Source of the DNA: Candidatus Eiseniibacteriota bacterium
Lineage (GTDB): Bacteria > Eisenbacteria > RBG-16-71-46 > CAIMUX01
Length of the DNA stretch: 58,359 nt
Direction of reading: 5' to 3'
NCBI GenBank assembly: GCA_903844735.1
Contig: CAIMUX010000067.1
Span: forward strand, 1-58,359
This document shows, one piece after another, positions 21,318-30,451 of this stretch; position 1 is the first letter of the stretch; every line of letters starts with the position of its first letter. The notes under the pieces were generated by a model, which saw only the letters and a program-made list of their open reading frames with translations, ran no database searches and was not told the origin of the DNA. The position numbers were made by a program, and so were the translations under genes.

Positions 21318-22733
21318 TCATGGATGAACGACCGGAAGAACAAAGCTGAAGGTCGTGCCGACGCCGGGCTCGGAATCGAACCAGATGCGCCCGCCCTGGT
21401 GGCGAATCATCGCCTGGACGCAAGCGAGCCCCATTCCTTCGCCCGGCACGTCGGCAGCCCCGACCCGGCGCAGTGGAGCAAAGACCTTTTCGCGCTCCTG
21501 TGGCGCGATGCCTCTCCCGTTGTCACTGATCTTCACGAGAAGGTCCGTTCCGGTCATCGCCCCAACGATTTCGATCCGGCCGGGGCGGGCCGGGTCAAGG
21601 TAGAGAACGGCATTGGTCAGGATGTTGCTCAAGATGAGCTCCATGGAGATGCGGTCGGCCGTGACCTCGGGCAGGGGTAGGACGGTGACCACCGCGCCTC
21701 GGGCCTCGATCTGTGGGCCCAGGGACGCCAGGATTTCGGACACCAAAAGCCTCAGATCCAACCTCTGGGGGACCGGTTCATGGCGTCCAAGCTGAGACAG
21801 CCGGAGCAGCGAGTTGATCAGATGGCCCATGCGGATCGCGGAGGTGTCGATGAACCTCAGCGCGTCCGGGACCTCAGAACGGAGAATTCGATCCGCGCTG
21901 GCCCGTTCTGTCTCTGTGAACTGATCGATGGCCGGCTGCACGAGACTGCCCAGCTCGGCGAGCGAGTGGCGAAGTTCCGAGACGAAGCCCCGGAAGTTGA
22001 CCAGAGGGCCCCGCAGGTCGTGGGATGCGATGTAGGTGAACTGCCGGACTTCCTCGTTGCTCTGGCTTAGCACCTCGGATGTTCGCTGCAGCGCTGCTGT
22101 CGCCTGCTTGCGCTCGGTAATGTCGCTCATCACGAAGCGGAACACAGGCGCGCCCTCGGGAACCTGCGCGATGACCCCCTCCAGCCGGACCCAGAAGGGT
22201 AGCCCGCCCATCTTCACCATGCGCAGTTCGGCCGCCTGCGGCTCATCGGTTTCCAAGAGACGCTTACGGTGCCGGTAGTGAATGTCCTGATCTACGGGGA
22301 GGATGAACCGAGTGATCGGCTGCTTGACCAGGGCGCCCCGGGCCATGCCCAGCAAGGTCGCAGCGGTGAGGTTGGCTTCCCGAATCAGCCCGTCTTCGTC
22401 TACGGTGTAATAGCCCACCGGCGACAGATCATAGAAAGCGAAGTACCGCTCCCTCGCGGCGTCCAACTCCGCCCCGACTCGTCGCAGCTCCTCGTTCTGC
22501 ATCTCCAGCTCGATTTGATGCAGGCGCAACTCGTGGAGCATCCGTTGGGCTTCTTCGAGCGAGGTGGCCGCGAGGGTCTCGGACGACCCCTGGAAGTCTA
22601 CCCCTTCGGGTACTTCGAAGCGTCGCCCGACAGGGGACGACGGGGCAGCTTTCCCTCGGGCGACCTCTTCGGCCTGCCGACGCAGTTCGGCGGCCTGCTT
22701 GGATCGATTAGGCTTGTCGGTCACTGTGACCAT
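21318..22733 (-). CDS. PAS sensor histidine kinase (cytoplasmic)
   Basis: 471 residues. The N-terminal helix has QAAELRRQAEEVARG, then SSPVGRRFEVPEGVDFQG, then the LHELRLHQIELEMQNEELRR segment that precedes a PAS in this subfamily. The PAS (YFAFYDLSPVGYYTVDEDG) ends FVMSDITERKQ. HisKA has FTYIASHDLRGPLVN (His about 238; Gly replaces Ala of the sister genes). HATPase_c is intact (DNGRGIAPQEREKVF, GEGMGLACVQA). The best ribosome site, GAGGAGG near 22760, is about 25 nt before ATG 22733, so the true start is uncertain. The gene stops 13 nt before the hybrid-kinase GTG. Confidence 0.88.
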   Translation of the reverse strand: MVTVTDKPNRSKQAAELRRQAEEVARGKAAPSSPVGRRFEVPEGVDFQGSSETLAATSLEEAQRMLHELRLHQIELEMQNEELRRVGAELDAARERYFAFYDLSPVGYYTVDEDGLIREANLTAATLLGMARGALVKQPITRFILPVDQDIHYRHRKRLLETDEPQAAELRMVKMGGLPFWVRLEGVIAQVPEGAPVFRFVMSDITERKQATAALQRTSEVLSQSNEEVRQFTYIASHDLRGPLVNFRGFVSELRHSLAELGSLVQPAIDQFTETERASADRILRSEVPDALRFIDTSAIRMGHLINSLLRLSQLGRHEPVPQRLDLRLLVSEILASLGPQIEARGAVVTVLPLPEVTADRISMELILSNILTNAVLYLDPARPGRIEIVGAMTGTDLLVKISDNGRGIAPQEREKVFAPLRRVGAADVPGEGMGLACVQAMIRHQGGRIWFDSEPGVGTTFSFVLPVVHP

Positions 22734-22763
22734 CTCGCCGTCTCGGGCGGCATTGATTCCTCC

Positions 22764-24611
22764 TCATGGACGAACAACCGGGAGAGTGAAGGTGAATGTG
22801 GTGCCGACACCGGGTTCTGAATCGAACCAGATGCGTCCGCCCTGGCGCCGAACCAGCGCCTGGACGTAGGCCAGGCCTATGCCTTCACCCGGCACGTCGG
22901 GGGCGCCTGCCCTCCGAAATGGAGCAAAGACCGCCTCCCGGTCATCCGGAGCGATGCCCCTTCCGTTGTCACTGATCTTCATAAAAAGTTCTGTTCCGCT
23001 CAGCTCCCCGGTGACTTCGATCCGGCCCCGGCGAGTCGGGTCCAGGTAGAGAATCGCGTTGGTCAGGATGTTGCTCAGGATCTGTTCCAAGGACGTGCGG
23101 TCGGCCACAACCTCGGGGAGGGGAAGGACCCAGACGATCGCGCCGCGGGCCTCGATCTGCGTTCCAAGGGATGCCACGATCTCCGACACCAGGGACCCCA
23201 GGTCGAGCCGCTCCGGGACCAAGTCATGGTGTCCCGCGTGGGATAGCCGGAGCACCGAGTCGATCAGGTGATCCATGCGGCTCACCGAGGCGTTGATGAA
23301 CCCCAGCGCCTCCGGGACATCCCGGCGGAGGATCCGGTCCGTGCTTGCCCCCTCGGTCTCTCCGAGCTGCTCGATGACAGGCTGTATGAGGCGGTCTAAG
23401 TCGGCGAGGGAGCGGCGAAGTTCCGTGGCGAAGCCCCCGATGTTGACCAGGGGCGCTCGCAGGTCGTGGGACACGATATAAGCGAACTGCCGGACCTCCT
23501 CGTTGCTCTGGCCCAACACTACGGCGGCGCGCGCCAGTGCCTCCTCCGCCTGCTTGCGCTCGGTAACGTCACGGAAGGACCACACCCGGCCCAGGAGAGT
23601 ACCATCCAAGATCATCGGCAAAGAAAACCGCTCCACCATCCGGCCGTCCTTGCAGGCGAGCGTGTCCACGTCCACCGCGTCCGAGCTGTAGAGCAACTGC
23701 ACCTTCTTCAGAAAGGCGTCCGGGTCGGCCAACTGATCCAACACGAATGCCAGCAGGGCCGAATCGTCGCCGAGATCCATGAGGGACTTAGGGATCCGCC
23801 ACACTTCGGCGAATCGCCGACTGGCATGTATCACCTTCCCCTGGTTGTCTACGCCGAGAATGCCGTCGGCGGTGGCTTCGAGCGTAGCCCGGAGCTGTAC
23901 CTCGTGCTTCCGCAGGGCCACTTCCGCCTGCTTCCGCTGGGTGATGTCGCTGATCACGACCCGGCACGTGGGCAACCCCGGGAAGGTCATCCCTTCGGAC
24001 ACTTCGGAACGTCGCCCGACGGGAAACTCGTCGTCCAGGTCGAAATCGCCCGCCCACGCGCCATCGGCGTCTGGCCCCGAGCCTGTCGCAAAATCTTTGG
24101 CGACGGAATCAAGACGTGCCCAGAACACCGTGCCGTCCCTTCTCACCATCCGCAACTCGAAGATCTGCGGTTCACCTGTGTCGAAGAGCCGCTTGCGGTG
24201 CAGATAGTAGAGATCCTGGTCCTCTTTGAGGATGAACGGGCTGATCGGCCGCCCGACCAGAACGCCCCGGTCCACGCCCAGGAGGGTGGTGGCTGTGAGA
24301 TTGGCCTCCAGGATCAGCCCCGGCTTGCTGATGGTGACATAGCCTGTCGGCGCCAGGTCGTACAGGTCGAAGTAGCACGCCCGCGAGGCGTCCAGTTCCA
24401 CCCCGGTGCGCCGCAGCTCCTCATTTTGCATCTCCAGCTCGATCTGATGCACGCGCAGCTCGTGGAGTATCTGCTGCGTTTCTTCGGGCGACGGGTCCGT
24501 GACGCGTTTCGGCGCCTGGGTGGCCGCCTCCCGGGTAATCGCTTCGGCCCTGCGGCGCAGCTCGGCGGCTTGGGGAGTTGCGGAGGCGCTGCTCTCACTC
24601 GGCTTGTTCAT
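22764..24611 (-). CDS. double-PAS sensor histidine kinase (cytoplasmic)
   Basis: 615 residues from ATG 24611 (MNKPSESSASATPQAAEL); an in-frame GTG at 24683 lacks support. LHELRVHQIELEMQNEELRR leads into the first PAS (YFDLYDLAPTGYVTISKPG). That PAS carries an unusual Asp/Gly-rich insert of about 45 residues (ADGAWAGDFDLDDEFPVGRR, then SEVSEGMTFPGLP). A second PAS (LEATADGILGVDNQG) ends FRDVTERKQ. HisKA has FAYIVSHDLRAPLVN (His about 382) and HATPase_c has DNGRGIAPDDREAVF. The insert resembles a segment near the N-terminus of the downstream kinase. The paralogous core and co-direction place it in the same duplicated array. Confidence 0.88.
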   Translation of the reverse strand: MNKPSESSASATPQAAELRRRAEAITREAATQAPKRVTDPSPEETQQILHELRVHQIELEMQNEELRRTGVELDASRACYFDLYDLAPTGYVTISKPGLILEANLTATTLLGVDRGVLVGRPISPFILKEDQDLYYLHRKRLFDTGEPQIFELRMVRRDGTVFWARLDSVAKDFATGSGPDADGAWAGDFDLDDEFPVGRRSEVSEGMTFPGLPTCRVVISDITQRKQAEVALRKHEVQLRATLEATADGILGVDNQGKVIHASRRFAEVWRIPKSLMDLGDDSALLAFVLDQLADPDAFLKKVQLLYSSDAVDVDTLACKDGRMVERFSLPMILDGTLLGRVWSFRDVTERKQAEEALARAAVVLGQSNEEVRQFAYIVSHDLRAPLVNIGGFATELRRSLADLDRLIQPVIEQLGETEGASTDRILRRDVPEALGFINASVSRMDHLIDSVLRLSHAGHHDLVPERLDLGSLVSEIVASLGTQIEARGAIVWVLPLPEVVADRTSLEQILSNILTNAILYLDPTRRGRIEVTGELSGTELFMKISDNGRGIAPDDREAVFAPFRRAGAPDVPGEGIGLAYVQALVRRQGGRIWFDSEPGVGTTFTFTLPVVRP

Positions 24612-24710
24612 GTTGAACTCACTTCCCGTTTCGTCTCGCACGTTTCCCGAATGGTCGGGCCACGGGGAAACGCCTTCGACCACGGCTGCAACTCATCCGG
24701 CCCTCCGGGA

Positions 24711-24833
24711 TCAGCGATCACTCTTCACCAGGGGAACCGATGCAAACAGCAACCGATGGACATCGGCTTCCGTGTCGCTGAACCCGAGGCCTCGGTAGAG
24801 ATTTTTGGAGGTTGATCGCAGTCTGAGTGGCAT
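24711..24833 (-). CDS. 40-residue ORF in the signalling operon
   Basis: The ATG at 24833 immediately follows the TAG of the preceding small ORF (TAGATG), and AAGGAGG lies just upstream, so translation is plausible. The product begins MPLRLRSTSKNLYRGLGFSD. NLYRGLGFSDTEAD resembles the start of XRE-type antitoxins (typically NVFRDLGF...EAE), but the protein ends before any helix-turn-helix. It may be a truncated antitoxin gene. No function can be assigned. Confidence 0.4.
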   Translation of the reverse strand: MPLRLRSTSKNLYRGLGFSDTEADVHRLLFASVPLVKSDR

Positions 24834-24968
24834 CTATCCCTCCTTCCGCTCTCTGCGGACCCTCATGAGGTCAGCCAGTCTGGCTCTGGCAATCTCAGCT
24901 TCCGTCCGCGGTGTTTGCCACGTGCGCTTCTCGAAGGCGTGCCGTGATCCCGGCTCGGGGCTTGTCAC
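24834..24968 (-). CDS. 44-residue ORF coupled to yhcG-like gene
   Basis: A GTG at 24968 overlaps the TGA of the YhcG-type gene (GTGA). The product is charged and helical, ending AEIARARLADLMRVRRERKEG. It resembles no family I know. The overlap with its neighbour and the abutting next ORF suggest real translational coupling, perhaps the degraded head of a HigB/HigA-like pair whose second part is the next ORF. Confidence 0.35.
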   Translation of the reverse strand: MTSPEPGSRHAFEKRTWQTPRTEAEIARARLADLMRVRRERKEG

Positions 24969-26158
24969 GGGGTGTTTCCCTCGGGAAGAGCGGCCCGCAC
25001 CACATCAGCAAGCTGCCTCGTGGTTGGCAGCTTGCCCTTCAGTTCAGCCGGCAATTTTGATTGGAGTTGGTAGGCGGCCACACCGATCGGGTTCTTCTTG
25101 GTGCGCAGCGCATACTCCACCTCCACGTCGTCCTTTTCCGCACATAGGATGATGCCAATGGAAGGCTGGTCGCCGTCACCGCGTTCCTTGTCGTTGAGCA
25201 GGTTCAGGTAGAAATCCATCTTGCCCGCGTACTCCGGTTCGAATGGCCCGACCTTCAGCTCGAACGCCACCAGCGCCCGGAGGAAACGATGATAGAAGAG
25301 CAGATCAATGAAATACTCCTTCTGTCCCAAAGCTAGCCGATGTTGGCGGCTGACGAAGCAGAAGCCGTAGCCGAGTTCGAGGAGGAACGCTTGCAGGCGG
25401 GAGATCAGCCGGTCCTCGAGTTCGCGTTCCTTGACGGCGCGCCGCAGGCCGAGGAAGTCGAGATTATAGGAGCTCTTGAGCATCTCGTCCGCTTGCTCGG
25501 CCAGATGCTCCGGCAGGGCGAGCGGAAAGTTGTGCGTCTTCTTCTCCGTCACGGCCCGTTCATACGTCCCGGCCTTGATCTGGTTGAGCAGGACGTTGCG
25601 GGACCAGCCGAATCGGGCGGTGGCCCGGAGGTAGTAGAGGCGGGCCGCGGGGTCCGTGAGCTTCCTGAGTATCAGGAGATTCTGTCCCCAAGGAACAACG
25701 ATCAGCAGTTCAAGACTTGGAGTTGTCGCGCCGCTGTCGATGGAGATGCCGGCCGGACTCGTTTCTGGTGCAGCTTGTCCCGGAATTGTCGATCGATCGG
25801 TCCCCGTCTTCGCTGAGGCCATTTCTGGGACAGGCTGTCCCAGAAATGGGGAGTCGCTGTAGGCAAGGTGAAACTGCCTCATCCGCCAGACGTTATCGGA
25901 CGAAAAGCCTCGGCTGCCAGGAAATGCCCGCCTGAGATCTGCGGCGACCATTTCCACCACGGACTCCCCCCACCCGAGCAACCGCTGCTTATCCACAATG
26001 CCCCTACCGATGTCCCAGTAGAGCAGGATCAAGTCCCGGCTCACGGCCCGCGCCGCCGAGAGGCGGGCGGAAACCACCCGCGCCTTCAGGTCTTCGATGA
26101 ACTGCCGATATTCCGGCGAGGCCATCACGGCTGGAGCGCTTGCCTTCTTCACTATCAT
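24965..26158 (-). CDS. YhcG/DUF1016 PDDEXK nuclease-domain protein
   Basis: 397 residues. The N-terminal DUF1016 part has ARAVSRDLILLYWDIGRGIV and SDNVWRMRQFHLAYS, then VPWGQNLLILRKL and YYLRATARFGWSRNVLLNQI. The C-terminal PDDEXK-like domain has FCFVSRQHRLALGQKEYFID, LLFYHRFLRALVAFELKVG and the conserved DQPSIGIILCAEKDDVEVEY. An Ala/Pro/Ser-rich insertion of about 45 residues around 105-150 contains FLGQPVPEM, encoded by a perfect 31-bp palindrome (separate entry). ATG 26158 overlaps the stop of the CheB-CheR gene as ATGA. YhcG proteins are tied to restriction and genome-maintenance systems, so a place inside a signalling operon is odd. Confidence 0.85.
   Translation of the reverse strand: MIVKKASAPAVMASPEYRQFIEDLKARVVSARLSAARAVSRDLILLYWDIGRGIVDKQRLLGWGESVVEMVAADLRRAFPGSRGFSSDNVWRMRQFHLAYSDSPFLGQPVPEMASAKTGTDRSTIPGQAAPETSPAGISIDSGATTPSLELLIVVPWGQNLLILRKLTDPAARLYYLRATARFGWSRNVLLNQIKAGTYERAVTEKKTHNFPLALPEHLAEQADEMLKSSYNLDFLGLRRAVKERELEDRLISRLQAFLLELGYGFCFVSRQHRLALGQKEYFIDLLFYHRFLRALVAFELKVGPFEPEYAGKMDFYLNLLNDKERGDGDQPSIGIILCAEKDDVEVEYALRTKKNPIGVAAYQLQSKLPAELKGKLPTTRQLADVVRAALPEGNTP
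25819..25849. repeat. perfect 31-bp palindrome inside the DUF1016 gene
   Basis: The arms CCATTTCTGGGACAG and CTGTCCCAGAAATGG are perfect inverted copies with a single G between them. A decayed relative lies close by at about 25767-25792 (TTTCTGGTGCAGCTTGTCCC). The palindrome is in frame and encodes part of the insertion in the YhcG-type protein, so it looks like a small palindromic element that entered coding sequence, as Rickettsia palindromic elements do. Confidence 0.85.
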
Positions 26159-29100
26159 CCTTGTTCAGCCCTCAGCCTCTCCGTGGTCGCAATCGCATAC
26201 ATCTCCCCGGCCTCATTCACCAAGGCGGTGGAAGTGATCGAGACCTCCACGACGGTGCCGTTCTTGGCGAGCCGTTGGGTGCGATACGGCTCCAGAACCT
26301 CCGCCCGGCTGAGCTGCAGCACCCTGGCCATCGACTCCTCTCGCCGCTCCTGTGGGATCCGATCCCGGACGTTCATCGCCAGCGCCTCGGCCTCGCTCCA
26401 CCCATAGATTCTCACCGCTCCCGGGTTCCAGGCCAGGATGCGGCCCTCCAAGTCCTGCACGGTGACGGCATCGTGCGCGTCGCGCACGACGACGGCGAGG
26501 CGAACCAGTTCATTGGCCTTCCGCAGTGCTTCTTCGATCTGCTTGCGCTCGGTGATATCCTGTATCTGTTCAACATACCCCACCAGCGAGTCGCCATGTG
26601 TCAGCGGAGTGATGGACCAATCCAACGTTATCTTTCCTGAGCGAGTGGTTTGATAAAGGCCCAGCCTCTTCACTTCCTCAAAGTCAAAGGCCGACTCAAA
26701 TCTGACGGCTTCCCCGTTCGACAGCTTGGTCTTGGCCTCCGCAGGTATGTTGGGGTCTTTGAACAGATCGAAGCCGGACATTTCAGCAATCTTCACCACG
26801 CCAAACAAGTCAACGCAGGCATCATTTGCATTCACCAGGCAACCGCTGGAATCATAGAACTCAATGGCGATGGGGGATTGATCGAAAATCGTGATGTACC
26901 TGCCGGTGCTTTCTCTCAGTGCCACTTCCGTCCGCTTGATCTCCGTGATGTCCACAAACGTAATCACCACGCCCTCAATCACGTTGTCCATCGTGCGGTA
27001 GGGCATGATGCGCATCGTGAACCACGCGCCCGCCGTGGTCTGCACGTCCACTTCCTTGGGGATCCGGGTGTCCAGCACCGCCTGTGCGTCCGCCACCAGC
27101 CGGTCGTAGCCGACCAGGTTGGAGACGATGTGGCCCACGGGCCGCCCCACGTCGGCCGGGATCAGGTTGATGATCCGGGTGGCGGTGGGGGTGAAGCGCA
27201 GAATGTGCAGCCGGTGATCCACGAAGACGGTGCCGATGCCGGTGCCGGCCAAAAGGTTGTTCATGTCGTTGTTGGCTCGCGACAGATCCGCCACCTTGGT
27301 GGACAGCTCGGCGTTGACCGTGGCCAGCTCCTCGTTGACCGATTGCAGCTCCTCCTTGGAAGTCTCCAGCTCCTCGTTGGTGGACTGCAGTTCTTCGTTC
27401 ACCGACTGCATTTCCTCGTTGGAGGACTTGAGCTCTTCGTTGGAGGTTTCCAGTTCCTCGTTGGCGGTCTGGAGGTACTCCTCCTTGGATCGCAATTCCT
27501 GCTTGAGCGCCGCAATGTGCACGTCGGCCTCTGTGCCCGCGCCGAGCTCTGTCGAAGTGGCGATGCCATCCGCGCCTGCCGTGGATGCCATGTCGGCCTG
27601 CCGCGCCTGTGGGTGGTCGAGCGGTGCGGCTTCCTCCAGGATGACTAGGTACATGGGCGGATTGGAATTGGACTTCGCGGCGGGGCGCGAGGACACCGGA
27701 CGGATGGTCAGGTTGACCGTAGTGAAGGCGCCGTTGGTTTTGACGGACAGGCCGGGGCAGCGCACGATCTCTTTGGTTCCATCGGCTCTGTGCAGGGCCG
27801 TCGTCAGGTCGCGCCGCAATCCTTCCCGGGCCATCTTCAGAATGTTGTTGACGCCGGCCTCGCCCGGTGCCGGCTCCAAGTACAGGCCGGTGCGACCGTG
27901 GAGGTAGAGAATGTCGCCCTGGCCGTTGACGAGCACGGCGGCCGGGGCGATCTGCTGCAGGAGCGCCTGTTCGGCCAGATCCCGCAGCGGCGGCTTCCCT
28001 TGACCGGGCGTCTGTTCGCGACCCCGCGGAAGCGTTGCCTCGATCGCCATCAAGGGCGGCAGAATCCGGCCGAGGACCCCGCGCGGTGCGTTGGACGCGT
28101 CCCCCTTGCGCTGATACAGCTTCAGTTTGCGGTCCAGCGTGGCAAAAAGATCGCCAAACTCGCCCACAGTCTCTGAGGTACCGAGGAACAGTATGCCGCC
28201 CGGGTTCAGGGCGTAGTGGAACAGGGGGATGAGCCTTTTCTGCAAGGTGCCGCCCATGTAGATCAGAAGGTTGCGGCAACTGATGAGGTCAAGTTTGGGA
28301 AAAGGCGGGTCTTTGATCACATTCTGCTCGGAAAAGACCAGCAGGTCGCGGATGGATTTGTGAATGCGGTAGGCACTCGGAACCTTTTCCGCCCTCTCCG
28401 GTTCGGCCGCGAAGAAACGCGCCAGCCGCTCCGGGGAGATGTCCGCGGCGATGCTGGCCGGATAGAGGCCCGCGCGGGCCGTGGCGATCGCCTGACCGTC
28501 GATGTCGGTGGCGAAAAGCTGGATCCTGAAGCCCTGCTTGATCGCCTCCTGACGTTCGGCGAGCAGGATGGCGATGGAATAGGCTTCCTCGCCGGTGGAA
28601 CAGCCCGGCGACCAGACGCGGATTACATCTCCCCCGGGCCTGCCGACAAAGAGCTTCGGGATAACCTGTTCCTCCAGCGCCTTGAAAGCCTCCGGATCGC
28701 GGAAGAAGCTGGTCACGCCGATCAACAGGTCGCGAAACAGCGCCTCCACCTCCGCGGGCGTCTGCTGCAGATACCTGACGTAGCCATCCATCGATTCGAC
28801 CTGGTGGACGGCCATGCGTCGCTCGATGCGGCGGTTGATGGTGCTCGGCTTGTACTGGGAAAAGTCGTGGCCGGTCTGGGAGCGCAGCAGGATGAAGATC
28901 TTCTTCAGCGCGTTCTCGGTCCTGGGCTCCGGGACGGCTGCGGTCCGGGGGGGCCGGCCGAAGGCATGGGCCACATAGGCTATGAGCTGGGCGGGCATCT
29001 CGGCGGGCGGCATCTCGTAATCCACCAGGCCGGTGCCGATGGCGCTGCGCGGCATGCCGTCGTACTCGGTGGAGGCGGGGTTCTGGGCCATGACCATGCC

Positions 29101-29655
29101 GCCCTCGCCCTTGATGGCCCGCACCCCCAGGGTGCCGTCGCTGCCGGTGCCCGACAGCACAATGCAGATGGCCCGCTCGCGCTGGTCTAAGGCCAGGGAC
29201 CGAAAGAAGAAGTCGATCGGCAGACGTTGGCCGCGGGGGGCGGATGGTTCCATCAACTGGAGCGCGCCGTTCAGAAACGCCATATCGCGATTGGGGGGAA
29301 TGATGTACGCGCAGTTAGGCTGCACAGCCATCCCGTCCTCGACCTCGAAGACCTGCATGCGGGTGTAGCGCCGGATGAGGTCGGTGAGGATGCTTTTGTG
29401 GTCCGGGGCGAGATGCTGCACCAGCACAAAGGCCATGCCGGGATCGATGTCGGCGGGCATGCCGGAGAAGAAGGCCTCGAACGCCGCCAGCCCTCCGGCC
29501 GAGGCGCCGATGCCGACGATGGGGAAACCTCGCACGGCACTGTCGACCGCCTCCTGCGCCTCAACAGCACTTTCGGCGAGCTGTGGCGCTCTGATGGTCT
29601 TGGCATCGTCCGGCACTTTCGGGGTGGTCGCCATGCTCTTCTTCTTTTCTGTCAT
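26155..29655 (-). CDS. CheB-CheR-PAS fusion signalling protein
   Basis: 1166 residues. Residues about 45-235 are a CheB methylesterase with the Ser-His-Asp set in GIGASAGGLAAFEAFF, LVQHLAPDHKS and SGTGSDGTLGVRAIKGEGG. Residues about 260-500 are a CheR methyltransferase (VTSFFRDPEAFKAL, IRVWSPGCSTGEEAYSIAIL, LISCRNLLIYM). A long coiled coil follows with the repeated NEEL pattern (ANEELETSNEELKSSNEEM). Three PAS-like domains end the protein, and there is no kinase domain. ATG 29655 is preceded by GAGG; the frame is open 68 codons further upstream but unsupported. It heads the signalling block. Such proteins are thought to modify chemoreceptor-like or kinase partners; here the target is unknown. 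Confidence 0.93.
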   Translation of the reverse strand: MTEKKKSMATTPKVPDDAKTIRAPQLAESAVEAQEAVDSAVRGFPIVGIGASAGGLAAFEAFFSGMPADIDPGMAFVLVQHLAPDHKSILTDLIRRYTRMQVFEVEDGMAVQPNCAYIIPPNRDMAFLNGALQLMEPSAPRGQRLPIDFFFRSLALDQRERAICIVLSGTGSDGTLGVRAIKGEGGMVMAQNPASTEYDGMPRSAIGTGLVDYEMPPAEMPAQLIAYVAHAFGRPPRTAAVPEPRTENALKKIFILLRSQTGHDFSQYKPSTINRRIERRMAVHQVESMDGYVRYLQQTPAEVEALFRDLLIGVTSFFRDPEAFKALEEQVIPKLFVGRPGGDVIRVWSPGCSTGEEAYSIAILLAERQEAIKQGFRIQLFATDIDGQAIATARAGLYPASIAADISPERLARFFAAEPERAEKVPSAYRIHKSIRDLLVFSEQNVIKDPPFPKLDLISCRNLLIYMGGTLQKRLIPLFHYALNPGGILFLGTSETVGEFGDLFATLDRKLKLYQRKGDASNAPRGVLGRILPPLMAIEATLPRGREQTPGQGKPPLRDLAEQALLQQIAPAAVLVNGQGDILYLHGRTGLYLEPAPGEAGVNNILKMAREGLRRDLTTALHRADGTKEIVRCPGLSVKTNGAFTTVNLTIRPVSSRPAAKSNSNPPMYLVILEEAAPLDHPQARQADMASTAGADGIATSTELGAGTEADVHIAALKQELRSKEEYLQTANEELETSNEELKSSNEEMQSVNEELQSTNEELETSKEELQSVNEELATVNAELSTKVADLSRANNDMNNLLAGTGIGTVFVDHRLHILRFTPTATRIINLIPADVGRPVGHIVSNLVGYDRLVADAQAVLDTRIPKEVDVQTTAGAWFTMRIMPYRTMDNVIEGVVITFVDITEIKRTEVALRESTGRYITIFDQSPIAIEFYDSSGCLVNANDACVDLFGVVKIAEMSGFDLFKDPNIPAEAKTKLSNGEAVRFESAFDFEEVKRLGLYQTTRSGKITLDWSITPLTHGDSLVGYVEQIQDITERKQIEEALRKANELVRLAVVVRDAHDAVTVQDLEGRILAWNPGAVRIYGWSEAEALAMNVRDRIPQERREESMARVLQLSRAEVLEPYRTQRLAKNGTVVEVSITSTALVNEAGEMYAIATTERLRAEQG

Positions 29656-29993
29656 GATCGCCTCGTGGTTTCTTCGCCCTTCAGGGCGACGCTCCCCCCT
29701 CCGGTCCGTCGATCCCCGCTTCATCCCGTCGAGGATCACCCGGGCGGCCACCTCCGGGTCTTGCGCCTTTGGCCGGGTCGAGGCTCTGCGTTCGGATGGC
29801 GGCGGGACGGGGACATGGTAGGACCGGGTTGTTCTTTTGGCAAGATGGGGGGTGCGCAAGGGAATGGAGGGAGCGGGGGCACGAAATGAGCTTGGGGTCT
29901 CCAGGCGACGCAGTGCTGACGGCAGAGACAGGTCCTGCCGGCACCCGGCGGCAACGAGGCGAGGACCCCCATCACCCAGCCGACCGAGGATTC
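29656..29993. other. divergent intergenic region
   Basis: 338 bp between the start of the 20-kb minus-strand signalling block and the plus-strand DUF4258 gene. Both transcripts must start near here. Open frames cross it on both strands but show no family resemblance, and I see no clear sigma-70, sigma-54 or sigma-28 promoter match. Confidence 0.5.
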
Positions 29994-30236
29994 ATGAGCA
30001 ACTACCGGTTCACGTGGTACTTCGTGTTTCGGGTCCAGCCCAAACGGCCGCAACTCCGCCCACAGTGGTGCATCCGGGTCGTAGAGGACCCGATCCGCAA
30101 AGAGGTCCAAGCGGACGGACGGCTGCGATTCTGGGGTTTCGTCCCCGAACTTGGAGGTCGGCCCCTGCGCGTGATAACCTTGGCGGACGGAGAGACGATT
30201 CACAATGCGTTCCCGGATCGGAGCTTCAAGCCATGA
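29994..30236 (+). CDS. DUF4258-like small protein
   Basis: 80 residues from ATG 29994, with GAGG 4 nt upstream. MSNYRFTWYFVFRVQPKRPQ followed by WCIRVVEDPIRKEVQADGRL, LRFWGFVPELGGRPLRVITL and ETIHNAFPDRSF matches the BrnT/RelE-like DUF4258 pattern. Members usually start with an FTxHA motif; here that histidine region reads FTWYFVFR, so a conserved basic/His position seems altered. The stop overlaps the DUF2283 start (ATGA). The pairing suggests a toxin-antitoxin-like unit, which is not demonstrated for this family. Confidence 0.75.
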   Translation: MSNYRFTWYFVFRVQPKRPQLRPQWCIRVVEDPIRKEVQADGRLRFWGFVPELGGRPLRVITLADGETIHNAFPDRSFKP

Positions 30237-30451
30237 AGATCACCTACTTCGCGGACACCGACACCCTGGCGATCGATCTCGCCGACGGTTTGAGCGCCGG
30301 TACGGACGAGATCGCCGACGGCGTGACGGTCGACTACGACGCCCAGGGCCGGGTCATCGGGATCGACATTGAGCATGCCGCGGCTCGGCTCGACATGGGC
30401 AAGCTGCTCCTGACCGGGTTCCCGGGGGAAGTTCAGCGGGAGTCCGCGTAG
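30233..30451 (+). CDS. DUF2283 family protein
   Basis: 72 residues. MKITYFADTDTLAIDLADG and VTVDYDAQGRVIGIDIEHA are the DUF2283 signature (a small beta-rich protein with DxDtLyi and D.dG.vvGieI patterns). It overlaps the DUF4258-like gene by 4 nt. A second pair of the same kind is at 57364..57906. Function is unknown; an antitoxin-like partner role is inference from the repeated gene pairing. Confidence 0.88.
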   Translation: MKITYFADTDTLAIDLADGLSAGTDEIADGVTVDYDAQGRVIGIDIEHAAARLDMGKLLLTGFPGEVQRESA

